From: Rubrivivax sp.
GTDB lineage: Bacteria; Pseudomonadota; Gammaproteobacteria; Burkholderiales; Burkholderiaceae_C
Assembly (NCBI GenBank): GCA_016707445.1
Contig: JADJHR010000003.1
Coordinates: forward strand, 558,001-622,000
Reading direction: 5' to 3'
Length of the DNA: 64,000 nucleotides
In this document: positions 31,447 through 43,526 of the stretch, one piece after another
How positions within the stretch are numbered: position 1 is the stretch's first letter
How the letters are laid out: the number at the start of each line of letters is the position of its first letter
Notes under the pieces: model-generated
The model's database searches: none
The model's input: the letters and a program-made list of their open reading frames with translations, nothing else
What the model was told of the DNA's origin: nothing
Program-made: the position numbers and the translations under genes

Positions 31447-32779
31447 GTGGCCCCTGGTCTCGATCGACAATATCAAGGCGACTCGGTCGGGCAGTATCGC
31501 GATCGGCCCGTTCGGCTCAAGGATGAAGAGCGATTGCTACGTGAGCAATGGCGTTCGCGTGGTTCGAGGCACCAATTTGACAGGTGGCAGATCGTTTTCG
31601 GGCGACTTTGTGTTCATCACGCCTGAGAAGGCAGAAGAACTCAATTCGGCGAACCTGCTTCCGAACGATCTTGTTTTCCCGCACCGAGGTGCCATCGGCG
31701 AAGTGGGCATCGTCCCCAACGACGGTGAGCGTTACGTCCTGTCGTCGAGCATGATGAAGCTGACTTGCGCTGCCGACGGCGCCCACCCCGACTTCATCTA
31801 CTACTTCTTCAAGTCCGAAGCCGGCCGATTCGAGCTTCTCAAGAACGCGTCTCAAGTTGGCACACCGGGGATTGGTCAGCCGCTCACATCGCTGAAGCAG
31901 ATCAAGCTGAAGCTTCCGCCCGTGGACGAGCAGCGGTCGATCGCGGCTGCTTTGCGGGCGCTCGACGACCGCATCGCCCTCCTGCGCGAAACCAACGCCA
32001 CCCTCGAAGCCATCGCGCAGGCGCTGTTCAAGTCGTGGTTCGTCGACTTCGATCCCGTTCGCGCCAAGCAGCAAGGCTTGGCGCCGGCTGGCCTGGACGA
32101 AGCCACGGCGGCCTTGTTTCCAGACAGCTTCGAGGAGTCGGCGTTGGGGTTGGTGCCCAAGGGGTGGTCGGTGCAGCCCGTCGGCGATGCAGTGGAATGC
32201 GTCGGCGGTGCCACACCCGATACGAAGGACCCAAGCTACTGGAGCCCAGAAGAGCATGCATGGACCACGCCCAAGGACCTTTCGGGGTTGCCTGCGCCTG
32301 TGTTGCTGAGTACCGAGCGGCGTCTATCCACCAAAGGTGTGGCGAAGATCGGCTCCGGCCTGCTGCCGGTTGGAACGCTTTTGATGTCGTCACGCGCACC
32401 GATCGGCTATCTCGCCATCGCCCAGGTTCCGTTAGCCATTAATCAAGGCTACATCGCCATGCCGCCGGGCAGCCTGCTGCCGCCGCTCTACATGCTCTTC
32501 TGGTGTCGGCAGAACATGGAGGGCATCAAGGCTCGCGCCAACGGATCGACCTTCATGGAGATCAGCAAGAAGGCGTTTCGCCCCATCCCGGCATTGGTTC
32601 CGTCGTCACCCGCGATCAAGGCATTTCTGGCTGTTGCATCGCCGCTGTTCGCTCGCCTGGTTTCGAACGAACAGCAAGCCCAATCTCTCGCCACTATCCG
32701 CGACACCCTGCTCCCCCGCCTGATCTCCGGCCAACTCCGCCTGCCCGAAGCGCTCGTCGAGATAGAAGAGGCCGCCTGA
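31436..32779 (+). CDS. hsdS: Type I restriction-modification specificity subunit
   Basis: A 447-residue HsdS with two target-recognition domains (about residues 1-150 and 230-390). Each is followed by a conserved helix spacer: LKLPPVDEQRSIAAALRALDDRIALLRETNATLEAIAQALFKSWFVDFDPV in the centre and ASPLFARLVSNEQQAQSLATIRDTLLPRLISGQLRLPEA at the end. It would set the bipartite DNA target of the HsdM/HsdR complex; the target cannot be read from the sequence. The stop overlaps the start of the ATPase gene (TGATG). Confidence 0.94.
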   Translation: MSSEWPLVSIDNIKATRSGSIAIGPFGSRMKSDCYVSNGVRVVRGTNLTGGRSFSGDFVFITPEKAEELNSANLLPNDLVFPHRGAIGEVGIVPNDGERYVLSSSMMKLTCAADGAHPDFIYYFFKSEAGRFELLKNASQVGTPGIGQPLTSLKQIKLKLPPVDEQRSIAAALRALDDRIALLRETNATLEAIAQALFKSWFVDFDPVRAKQQGLAPAGLDEATAALFPDSFEESALGLVPKGWSVQPVGDAVECVGGATPDTKDPSYWSPEEHAWTTPKDLSGLPAPVLLSTERRLSTKGVAKIGSGLLPVGTLLMSSRAPIGYLAIAQVPLAINQGYIAMPPGSLLPPLYMLFWCRQNMEGIKARANGSTFMEISKKAFRPIPALVPSSPAIKAFLAVASPLFARLVSNEQQAQSLATIRDTLLPRLISGQLRLPEALVEIEEAA

Positions 32780-34503
32780 TGTCCGTGCCCGACACCGCCG
32801 AGGTCAGCCGCCTGCTGGATCAACTGGACCATCGGATCGCCGATGACCTGGAAAGCGAGTTCCTCGACTTCAAGCCCTGGCAGGGGCCGAAGGACGACCT
32901 GAAGCTGGCCTGCGAGTACGCGGCCTGTTTTGCCAACGCGGGCGGCGGTGTCGTGGTGTTCGGCGTGGCCGACAAGGTGCGCGGCCGCGCCCAGGCCATC
33001 CATGGTGCGCGTGGCTACGACCTGGACGTGTTCCGCCGTGGCATCTTTGATGGCACGCGGCCGGGCGTGGCGGCCGAGGTGTTCGAGATCGACGTGCCCG
33101 AGGGCACGGGCAAGTTGCTTGTGGTGCGCGTGCACGAAGGCGACAGCAAGCCCTACGGCACGGCGGCGGGCCTGTTCAAGCAGCGCGTGGGCAAGAACTG
33201 CATGCCGCTGGACCCGGTGACGTTCCAACGTGCCCAGGTGCGCAGCGCCGCCGTGGACTGGAGCGGCGCGCCCGCCCATGGCTTGAGCTTGCAGGACCTG
33301 GACCCGCTGCAGATCGAGCGGGCGCGGCAGGTTCTTCGCAGCAAGGCGCCGTCGTCTGGGCTGCTGGAGTTGCCCGACCCCGCCTTTCTGAGCGGCCTGG
33401 AGGCTCTGCGCGAGGGCCAGGTAACCCACGCCGGCATGCTTCTGTTCGCCCGCCGCGAGGTGCTGGCGCAGCGCTGCCCGCAGGCCCAGTTCCACTACGT
33501 TCTGCATGACGGCGAAACCAGCGTGGCGCGCAATGACATCGACCGGCTGCCGCTGTTGGAAGCGGTAGAGCGCATGGAACAGGTCTTCACCGGGCCGCTG
33601 AACCCGGAGAAGGAGATCGAGCTGGGCCTGTTCAAGCTTCGCATCCCGCAGTTTCCGGTGGAAGGGGTGCGCGAAGCGGTGTTGAACGCGCTGACGCACC
33701 GCGACTACCTGAACCCCGGCGAGATCCTGGTGCGCCATTCCACCCAAGAGCTGGTGGTCACCAGCCCGGGCGGGTTTGTCGCCGGCATCACGCCCGAGAA
33801 CATCCTGCGGCACGAGGCGGTGCCGCGCAACCGCACACTGGCCAATGCGCTGGTGAAGTTGCGGCTGGTGGAATCGTCGGGCATCGGACGGCGACGCATA
33901 TTCCGGTCGGCACTGGTCTTCGGCAAGCGTCGGCCCGAGTACGTCACCGATGGCCACTCGGTGACGCTGCGCATGTTCAACCGCGAGGCGCACGACGCGC
34001 TGGCCAAGTTGATCGCGCAGCTGGATGCGCAAGGCGCCGAGGTGGCGCTGGACCAGTTGCTGGTGCTCGATGCGCTGCTGGGGCAGGACTTCATCGATGT
34101 GGGGCAGGCGGCCAACGTGTTGCAACTGGCCAAGGACGAATCGCGCCGCATTCTGGAAGCGATGTGCCTGCCACCCTTGAGCCTGCTGGAGCGCAAGGGG
34201 CACACCGCGGCGGCCACCTTCCACCTGGCCAAAGGGGTGGCCAAGGAACTGAAGGGCAAGGCCGCGTACACGCGCACCCGCGGGCTGAACCCGATTCGGT
34301 ATGCCGAGATGGTGCGCGAGTACCTGCGTGACCATCAACGCATCGAGAATGCCGAGCTGCGCGAACTGCTGGGGCTGGGCAACTCGCCTTCGGCGCAGGT
34401 GGAGGCGTCGCGCTACCTGAAGAAGTGGAGCCAGCCTGACGGGTTTCTGGACCGGCAGCGGGTCGGCAGCACCCATGTCTACACCCTTCGGCCGAAGGCA
34501 TAG
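32779..34503 (+). CDS. AlbA_2 (Schlafen-type) domain ATP-binding protein
   Basis: A 574-residue protein with an N-terminal AlbA_2 domain (ESEFLDFKPW...YAACFANAGGGVVVFGVADKVRG, residues about 14-80), a middle region, and a GHKL-like ATP-binding part typical of HATPase_c_4 (VEGVREAVLNALTHRDYLNPGEILVRHSTQELVVTSPGGF...ESSGIGRRRIF, about 290-380). A winged-helix-like C-terminus follows. Such genes are frequent passengers of type I R-M operons between hsdS and hsdR; no biochemical role is established that I know of. It overlaps the hsdS stop by 1 nt. Confidence 0.85.
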   Translation: MSVPDTAEVSRLLDQLDHRIADDLESEFLDFKPWQGPKDDLKLACEYAACFANAGGGVVVFGVADKVRGRAQAIHGARGYDLDVFRRGIFDGTRPGVAAEVFEIDVPEGTGKLLVVRVHEGDSKPYGTAAGLFKQRVGKNCMPLDPVTFQRAQVRSAAVDWSGAPAHGLSLQDLDPLQIERARQVLRSKAPSSGLLELPDPAFLSGLEALREGQVTHAGMLLFARREVLAQRCPQAQFHYVLHDGETSVARNDIDRLPLLEAVERMEQVFTGPLNPEKEIELGLFKLRIPQFPVEGVREAVLNALTHRDYLNPGEILVRHSTQELVVTSPGGFVAGITPENILRHEAVPRNRTLANALVKLRLVESSGIGRRRIFRSALVFGKRRPEYVTDGHSVTLRMFNREAHDALAKLIAQLDAQGAEVALDQLLVLDALLGQDFIDVGQAANVLQLAKDESRRILEAMCLPPLSLLERKGHTAAATFHLAKGVAKELKGKAAYTRTRGLNPIRYAEMVREYLRDHQRIENAELRELLGLGNSPSAQVEASRYLKKWSQPDGFLDRQRVGSTHVYTLRPKA

Positions 34504-34571
34504 CATGGGCTTAGCAATCGCCGGAGTAGGGCAGACATTGATAAAATATCCAGCAAAATCAACGACTTGCG

Positions 34572-34598
34572 GCTTAGCTTGTTAAGCACCTGCTAAGC
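34572..34598. promoter_or_regulatory. Inverted GCTTAGC/GCTAAGC repeats before hsdR
   Basis: GCTTAGC (34572-34578), TTAAGC (34582-34587) and GCTAAGC (34592-34598) form a nested inverted-repeat array that ends 18 nt before the hsdR ATG, and another GCTTAGC is near 34509. An AT-rich stretch (TTGATAAAATAT) lies upstream. This suggests a separate, regulated promoter or translational hairpin for hsdR, as expected if restriction must be delayed after methylation. Confidence 0.45.
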
Positions 34599-34616
34599 GC
34601 CGGAGGCCCCAGCAGC

Positions 34617-37733
<3,117 letters not shown>

Positions 37734-37767
37734 TTACTCATGTTGCACCGAAGGGAAACCCCGAGTA

Positions 37768-37796
37768 TTGACTATACCTGACAATCAGCAGATACT
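37768..37796 (+). promoter_or_regulatory. Sigma-70-type promoter for the flavin reductase gene cluster
   Basis: TTGACT (-35, 37768-37773) and GATACT (-10, 37791-37796) are separated by exactly 17 nt and lie 33 nt before the start of the OYE-type gene. The next feature is a CTAGCG-AAA-CGCTAG hairpin overlapping the end of the -10. Confidence 0.55.
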
Positions 37797-37809
37797 AGCG
37801 AAACGCTAG
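37795..37809. promoter_or_regulatory. Hairpin CTAGCG-AAA-CGCTAG at the promoter
   Basis: A perfect 6-bp inverted repeat with a 3-nt loop, followed by CTTTT. It overlaps the -10 and the expected start of transcription. An operator for a repressor or a short terminator are both possible. Confidence 0.4.
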
Positions 37810-37828
37810 CTTTTCCACGAGAGTACCG

Positions 37829-39820
37829 ATGCTGACACCTCTGCTGTTCGAACCGATCACAATCGGTGGGATCCGAGTTCCCAACCGAATTACGATGCCC
37901 CCGATGCATACCAATCTCGGTTCAATGCGGGATGGGATCACCGATCAGGGAATCGACTTCTATGTCGCCCGCGCCAAGGGCGGCTTCGGGTTGTTGGGTG
38001 TTGGCGTGATAGATGCTTATTTTGTCGACCATGCTGGCAGCCCGCACGAGCTCTTTCTGGAGAACGATCACCATGTCCGGAGATACGGCACACTGGTGCA
38101 TGAACTCAAGCGCCATGGAAGTGTTCCGTATGCGCAGATAGGTGTTCGGCGCCTGTTTCACGTCAAGAGATTGCATCGCGTAAAAGGGGCCGATCGTCCA
38201 AGCCTGCTCGACATCGAGACCAGTCAGATCGAAGAGATGATCGACGCTATCATCAAGGCTTCTGTGCGCGCTGCGGAAGCGGGATTCCTCGCGATCGACA
38301 TCATCGGAGTTGGCGGGAGCGCCCACAGTCTGTTCACTTCAAGAATATTTAACGATCGCGCCGATAAGTGGGGAGGGTCTGCAGAGAACCGGATTCGATT
38401 CGCAGTCGAAACGGTGCGCGGGATCAAGAAAACTCTCGGCGAAGACTTCCCCGTGTTCTACCGCCTGCACGGTAGTGAATTCCTTCCCGGCGGCTATGGT
38501 ATAGAAGGCGCTCAATTCAACGCTGCCGAACTGGAGCGTGCCGGCGTATGTTTCTTCAACGTGACGGGCGGCGGACACGCCACCTCGGTCCCTCAGTTGA
38601 CCCCGAACGTTCCACAGGGAGCATACGCCCACCTGGCCAGAGAGGTAAAGCGCGTTCTTCAATCGGCAGTGGTTGCTGCTTCCAACCGGAACAACCATCC
38701 ACTTGAGGCTGAGCGATTATTGAGATTGGGTTGGGCCGACATGGTGAGTCTTGGCCGGCAGTCGCTCGCAGACGCGGATTGGCCGGCAAAAGTACGCGAG
38801 GGCCGCTTTTCCGATGTTCGATACTGCATAGCATGCAACGAGTGCATGGACACTGCGGTCATTCACAATCAACCAGTGCGATGCCTCGTCAATCCGCGAC
38901 AGGGCGCCATCTCCGAGGTTGTGGACCTGCCTCTGGCGCGCAAAAAGCGCCGCATTGCTGTGATTGGCGCTGGCGTGGCCGGCCTGCAATTTGCACTGAC
39001 GAGTGCGGAGCGCGGTCACGAGGTCACCGTGTTCGAGCGCAAGTTGCATGTCGGCGGAATGTGGCATCACGCATCTGCTCCTCCGGGACGGGAACAGCTG
39101 TTCTCATTCCTGGAATGGCTGGTCACCCAATGTATGAAAGCGAATGTCACTTTCAAAATGGGAACCGAGGCAACGCCGGAGTTGCTGCGCGAAATGAGTT
39201 TTGCCACCGTAGCAGTCTCTCCAGGGAGCGCCCCTGTGGAGTCGGGACTGCCAGGCGCGGATCTGCCCCACGTGCACACAGCGACAGCAGCCCTCGAAGG
39301 AAGAATTCAGATTGGAGAGCGGGTCGTCATCGTCGGGGGTGGTGGAATCGGCCTTGAGGTTGCGCCATACCTGGCTAAACGCTGGGAAGTACAGCCGGAG
39401 ATACTCGAGTTCCTAGATCACTACGAGGCTTTTTCCGATAACGACCGGGAGATCTTGGCACGCAAGGGCCATCATGTCACGCTGGTCAGCCGGCAAAGGC
39501 AGCTAGCGGGCTCCGTCGGAGCGTCGACCCGATGGGTTTTGAGCAAGGAGGCATTGATTGCCGGAGTGAACATTCTCACCAACGCCGTGGCTCAGAGGAT
39601 CACGACGGACGGCGTCTTCGTTCTGCAGGGAGAGGAAGAGACGTTGATCCCGGCCGACACGGTCTTTCTGGCCACCGGACTGAAGCCGAATACGGAATTG
39701 TATGAGCGGCTGAAATCGTTGAACGTGGCTCCTCAGATCGCACTGATCGGCGACCCCGCGCACGCGATGCATGCAATCGAAAGCGTTTCACAAGCCTTTC
39801 GGCTGGCTCTCGAGATCTAG
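37829..39820 (+). CDS. OYE-type NADH:flavin oxidoreductase / 2,4-dienoyl-CoA reductase-like
   Basis: A 663-residue two-part flavoenzyme. Residues about 1-340 form an Old-Yellow-Enzyme FMN barrel (PLLFEPITIGGIRVPNRITMPPMHTN; GFLAIDIIGVGGSAHSLFTSRIFNDRADKWGGSAENR). The 4Fe-4S cysteine cluster CIACNECMD...RCLVNP lies near 342-360. A C-terminal FAD/NAD(P)H domain follows, with dinucleotide motifs RRIAVIGAGVAGLQFALTSAERGHEVTVFER and ERVVIVGGGGIGLEVAPYLAK and the end motif ATGLKPN. The layout matches FadH and trimethylamine dehydrogenase relatives. It reduces an enoyl/dienoyl or other unsaturated substrate, which is not identifiable. It is the first gene of the inserted block and has its own promoter. 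Confidence 0.88.
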   Translation: MLTPLLFEPITIGGIRVPNRITMPPMHTNLGSMRDGITDQGIDFYVARAKGGFGLLGVGVIDAYFVDHAGSPHELFLENDHHVRRYGTLVHELKRHGSVPYAQIGVRRLFHVKRLHRVKGADRPSLLDIETSQIEEMIDAIIKASVRAAEAGFLAIDIIGVGGSAHSLFTSRIFNDRADKWGGSAENRIRFAVETVRGIKKTLGEDFPVFYRLHGSEFLPGGYGIEGAQFNAAELERAGVCFFNVTGGGHATSVPQLTPNVPQGAYAHLAREVKRVLQSAVVAASNRNNHPLEAERLLRLGWADMVSLGRQSLADADWPAKVREGRFSDVRYCIACNECMDTAVIHNQPVRCLVNPRQGAISEVVDLPLARKKRRIAVIGAGVAGLQFALTSAERGHEVTVFERKLHVGGMWHHASAPPGREQLFSFLEWLVTQCMKANVTFKMGTEATPELLREMSFATVAVSPGSAPVESGLPGADLPHVHTATAALEGRIQIGERVVIVGGGGIGLEVAPYLAKRWEVQPEILEFLDHYEAFSDNDREILARKGHHVTLVSRQRQLAGSVGASTRWVLSKEALIAGVNILTNAVAQRITTDGVFVLQGEEETLIPADTVFLATGLKPNTELYERLKSLNVAPQIALIGDPAHAMHAIESVSQAFRLALEI

Positions 39821-39832
39821 GGGAGCAGTTTT

Positions 39833-41455
39833 TTGGCGCGCGTTGCACGTTTTTCTGACCAGCTCGTGTCCAGCTACGAGGTCGCGGGTTTGTGGACGCG
39901 CGAGTATCCGGTCGATTATTGGGAAGCCAACGCTCGCAAGTATCCCCATCGGAATGCCCTCGTGTTCGGCTCCGACCGATTTACCTGGCTGCAAGCCGTC
40001 GAAGCTGTGCACAAACTTGCGGCTGGGCTGGTTAAGTCCGGATTCCGCAAGGACGACATCATTGCGCTTCACGCCCCTAACTCAGCTACTTTGCTCCTGC
40101 TGCGTTTGGCGGCTGAAAAGGCGGGTGTGATCTCGTTGCTCGTTCCACCTGCCTTTTCACGGCTGGAGGTCGAGCGCATTTCTCAGCAGCTTTCATTGGC
40201 CGGGGCTGTCGTATGCGCCGACGACCGCGGACGGGATGTCGCAAGCGGCTATGTCTCCGGGGCGCGCCAGCCTTCTTTTGCTCTGTTCTCGATTGGCAAT
40301 TCGAAGGTCGAAGGCTCCCATCCTGTCGCTGCATGGCTCGAGCGCGAATGGTCCGCAGGTGAGATCGAAGAAGCCCTGCATGGCAGGAGCTTTGGTCCCT
40401 ATGAGTATTCAGCCATTATCACCACAAGCGGAACGACCGGAGCGCCGCGTTTTGTAGAGCACACCGCCTGCGCGCGGAGTTGCTCGGGCCGAGTCTATAT
40501 CGAACGGCTGAAGCTAGGGCCTGACGACGTCATCGTCGGAACGACCTCGATATTCGCGGGCAACTGTGATCTCCTGCTTTACCATGCGGCACCGCAAGCC
40601 GGCGCTCGGGCGGTCCTGATGGACCATTTCGATCCAGGAACCGCCTGCCGCATCATCGAAGCAGAGCGAGCCACTGTCGCGATCTTTGTACCAACGCTGT
40701 TGCATCGATTGCTCGAATACAAAGGGTTGGGAGATCACGATCTCTCCTCACTTCGAATGGTCACAAGTTTCGGGGCGATTCTCGTACCCGAAAAAGCGGC
40801 CGAAGTCGAACGTGCCCTGGGCGTTAAGGTTATACAGGGATATGGCGCGTCGGACTATGGCGCGCTGGCCAGTACGGGCATTGAAGATCCGGAGCACGTT
40901 CGTCGGACTGGTGTTGGCCGCCCACTGACCGGCACCGAGGTCCGTATATGTGATGAGTCAGGCGTGGAGTTGCCGACTGGGGCTTTCGGACGCATCCATG
41001 CGAGAGGTCCACATTGCGTCGGTGGTTTTGTCGGGGACGCATTGGCCACCGAGCAGGCTTGGCATTCGGGTTTCTACCCAATGGGGGACGTCGGCCGGAT
41101 CGATGACGATGGGTATCTCTGGCTAGCCGGACGTGCGCGCGAGTTGGTAATTCGAGGCGGGCAAAACATTGTGCCAGCGGAGGTCGAAGACGTGATCTTG
41201 ACCCATCCGGATGTTGCCGAGGCTGCTGTCCTTGGAACTCCGGACGCGGAAATGGGGGAACGTGTCTGCGTGGTCATTGTGCCTCGCAGTGGCGCGCAGT
41301 TGACGTTAGAAGCGCTAACTGACTTCCTGAAGCATCGAGGGCTTGCCCGGTTCAAGCACCCGGAGCAACTCTTGTCGGTCAGCTCGATGCCGCTCAATCC
41401 AGCAGCAACAAAGATCGACAAACAGGCCCTGCGGGAACAGCTTTTGCGGCGGTGA
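39833..41455 (+). CDS. AMP-forming acyl-CoA synthetase / CoA ligase
   Basis: A 540-residue ANL-superfamily enzyme that activates a carboxylic acid to its CoA thioester via an adenylate. The P-loop reads IITTSGTTGAPRFVEHT near residue 200 (an Arg where many members have Lys). YGASDYGALAS lies near 345, the ribose-binding Asp in YPMGDVGRIDDDGYLWLAGRARELVIRGGQNIVPAEVE near 425, and the C-terminal catalytic Lys in AATKIDKQALRE near 528. The start is TTG at 39833 with GGGAG eight bases upstream, 12 nt after the flavin reductase stop. It probably acts on the same substrate route as the reductase. Confidence 0.87.
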   Translation: MARVARFSDQLVSSYEVAGLWTREYPVDYWEANARKYPHRNALVFGSDRFTWLQAVEAVHKLAAGLVKSGFRKDDIIALHAPNSATLLLLRLAAEKAGVISLLVPPAFSRLEVERISQQLSLAGAVVCADDRGRDVASGYVSGARQPSFALFSIGNSKVEGSHPVAAWLEREWSAGEIEEALHGRSFGPYEYSAIITTSGTTGAPRFVEHTACARSCSGRVYIERLKLGPDDVIVGTTSIFAGNCDLLLYHAAPQAGARAVLMDHFDPGTACRIIEAERATVAIFVPTLLHRLLEYKGLGDHDLSSLRMVTSFGAILVPEKAAEVERALGVKVIQGYGASDYGALASTGIEDPEHVRRTGVGRPLTGTEVRICDESGVELPTGAFGRIHARGPHCVGGFVGDALATEQAWHSGFYPMGDVGRIDDDGYLWLAGRARELVIRGGQNIVPAEVEDVILTHPDVAEAAVLGTPDAEMGERVCVVIVPRSGAQLTLEALTDFLKHRGLARFKHPEQLLSVSSMPLNPAATKIDKQALREQLLRR

Positions 41456-41485
41456 CCACCAGTTAAACAGAAAGGATTTGGAGAC

Positions 41486-42475
41486 ATGAAACGACTTTCT
41501 TGGAAAAACCTGCTCCTGGGAGCGTGCGTTGCTACTGGGGCCCTGTTCGCGCAATCGGCGGCAGTCGCTCAGGCTGCTGCTTCCGAACGACCGTTGCGAA
41601 TCATCGTTCCTTTCCTCGCTGGCGGGTCTGCAGACCTGGTCGCACGGCTGATCTCCACTCGACTCGGACCCCGGCTCGGCCAAACAGTAATTGTCGACAA
41701 CATAGCTGGCGCCGGGGGCGTGATCGGTGCGGATCATGTGGCTCGTTCACAACCCGACGGGCTGACGTTGTTGCTGACTCCTCCGGGGCCGTTAACGACC
41801 AGCGCGGTCCTTATGAAGAGCCTACCGTACGACGCAGAACGGGCTTTCGCGCCGGTTTCCCTGGTCGTTACCTTGCCCAACGTCTTGTTAGCCGCTCCTA
41901 AGCACTCGGGCTGGACAGTGGCCGGGATGATCAAAGAAGCGAAGGCCAATGTGGGAAAACTCACCTATGCCTCGCAGGGCATCGGCACCACCGGGCACCT
42001 GACCGGCGTCCTGTTCGACCAGCAAGCGGGAGTGCAGCTCTCGCACGTCCCCTACAAGGGATTCCCTCCCGCGTTGACAGACGTGCAGGCAGGCCGTGTG
42101 GACGCGATGTTCGTCGACACCGTGAACGCCCTTCCCCGCATCCGTAGCAAGCAGCTGATCCCCATAGCGGTCGCTTCAAAAAAGCGGGTTGCGAGCTTGC
42201 CCGACGTTCCGACTTTTGCTGAAGAGGGCTATCCAGGGATCATCTCGGATACGTGGTTCGCCGTGGTCGCGCCGGCCGGGACGCCTGCCACCATCCGGCA
42301 GCGGCTCAGCGACGAAATCGCGGCAGTATTGAAAGAGCCCGAGGTGGTTGAACGACTCCGCGACCTCGGCGTCGAGCCCGTTGGCAGTCAGCCTAGTGAA
42401 CTTGGCGCCCACATTCAGACGGAATTCGTACGCTGGCGCGCATTGATCGTGAGCAATGGCTTGGCGGCAAAATAG
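41486..42475 (+). CDS. Bug/TctC-family periplasmic solute receptor
   Basis: A 329-residue receptor with a signal peptide (MKRLSWKNLLLGACVATGALFAQSAAVAQA) and the Bug core: LRIIVPFLAGGSADLVARLISTRL, VIVDNIAGAGGVIGADHVARS, HVPYKGFPPALTDVQAGRVDAMF, LPDVPTFAEEGYPG. AGAAAGGA precedes the ATG. Together with the reductase and CoA ligase it suggests uptake and CoA activation of an organic acid, a metabolic module carried by the insertion. Confidence 0.9.
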   Translation: MKRLSWKNLLLGACVATGALFAQSAAVAQAAASERPLRIIVPFLAGGSADLVARLISTRLGPRLGQTVIVDNIAGAGGVIGADHVARSQPDGLTLLLTPPGPLTTSAVLMKSLPYDAERAFAPVSLVVTLPNVLLAAPKHSGWTVAGMIKEAKANVGKLTYASQGIGTTGHLTGVLFDQQAGVQLSHVPYKGFPPALTDVQAGRVDAMFVDTVNALPRIRSKQLIPIAVASKKRVASLPDVPTFAEEGYPGIISDTWFAVVAPAGTPATIRQRLSDEIAAVLKEPEVVERLRDLGVEPVGSQPSELGAHIQTEFVRWRALIVSNGLAAK

Positions 42476-42595
42476 TGGATTGAACCGCGCGCTCAAGAGT
42501 GGCTGAAGTGATCCAGATCATGACCAAGAGCGACCTAGAATCGGGCGCACCTATCAATCCTCCCGCGCCAGCGCGGGTGAGCGCAGCGCTCGCCG

Positions 42596-43284
42596 CTAAA
42601 CGACGAAAGCTGCTTCGCTACCCGCCTGTGAATCCCTGAGTTCAAGCCGCGCGCCGATCCACTCCTTGAGTTCCGCGACGTGGGAAATGATGCCCACCAT
42701 GCGGCCGGCCTGCTGAAGGTCCTTCAGGTTGCGAATGGCGAAGTCCAGCGCTTCGAGGGTGCCAAAACCTTCGTCGACGAAGATCGCGTCGAGCCGGATG
42801 CCGCCGGCATAGGACTGCACGACGTTCGACAGGCGAGAGCCAGCGCCAGTAAGGCGAGGAAGGACTCTCCTCCGGACAACGTGTTCACTGCGGCGTCCAC
42901 CTGGCGCCGCGATAGGCCAGTGCGTCGTGGAATCCGGATCCGCCCACCTCGTCAGAAATTCCGAGGACTTCGCCTGGAATGCTCCCGCGAGGCGGTTGGA
43001 GGAAGCGACGCTCTCCTCCATTAGCGCCGAGATGCGAGCGATCGCCTCTGCCGCCTGGCCAGACGCTGTCACAGCCGCTTCCAGCGCCTGCCGCAGTTCG
43101 TCACGTTCCCGAGCCGCTTGCCATGGAGGCGTCCAGCGCCGCGGGCGCTGCCAATTCCGGCGGCACCGCTTCCTCGCGCTCGCGCATTTGACATTAACGT
43201 CGGGCATCAGCACGAGATCGCCCTGGTACGAAACGGCTGAGTCGCCGCTGAAGTCGGGCTCGCAAGTCAGTGCTGAACGCCCCT
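42596..43284 (-). pseudogene. Decayed C-terminal part of an SbcC-like exonuclease ATPase
   Basis: One frame gives SNVVQSYAGGIRLDAIFVDEGFGTL...ALDFAIRNLKDLQQAGRMVGIISHVAELKEWIGARLEL, the Walker B/D-loop end of SbcC/Rad50-type ATPases. The ABC signature NTLSGGESFLALLALALA is intact but in another frame at about 42836-42880, so a frameshift separates them. The D-loop also lacks a few residues (FGTLEALDFAI). The upstream coiled-coil part is short (ARERDELRQALEAAVTASGQ). Nothing of the N-terminal Walker A or the bulk of the roughly 1,000-residue protein is present. This is a relic carried in the insertion. Confidence 0.75.
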
Positions 43285-43301
43285 ATACGCACAGATAATG
43301 G

Positions 43302-43526
43302 TCAACGCTGGCGACAGAAGGAGCATTCGTGGATCGGGAGATGGGGGTTGCCGGTCGCTGCCTTGGCCTTCTGCACCACCTCTTCAAGGGACTTGCCTTC
43401 GAGCCAGCCGCCGTCTTTGCCGAGATGTCCGTAGGGCTTGAGCTTCGTGCCGTATCTTCGCGCGTAGGCGCAATCATCTTCGTGCACTGCCCCACCCCCA
43501 CGCTGGCGGTCCACATTGATCAGCAT
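43302..43526 (-). CDS. Small Cys/His-containing hypothetical protein
   Basis: A 74-residue product from an ATG at 43526 with GGAGAG seven bases before it. The sequence is protein-like: MLINVDRQRGGGAVHEDDCAYARRY, a GKDGGWLEGKSLEEVVQKAKAATG helix, and the end PIHECSFCRQR. The spaced His/Cys pairs (VHEDDC...HECSFC) could bind zinc. It lies directly upstream of the sbcC relic on the same strand. I do not know the family. Confidence 0.5.
   Translation of the reverse strand: MLINVDRQRGGGAVHEDDCAYARRYGTKLKPYGHLGKDGGWLEGKSLEEVVQKAKAATGNPHLPIHECSFCRQR

Noticed and set aside
32488..34506. Long minus-strand frame opposite the AlbA_2 gene
   Set aside because: Antisense shadow; the plus-strand gene has clear domains and operon overlaps.
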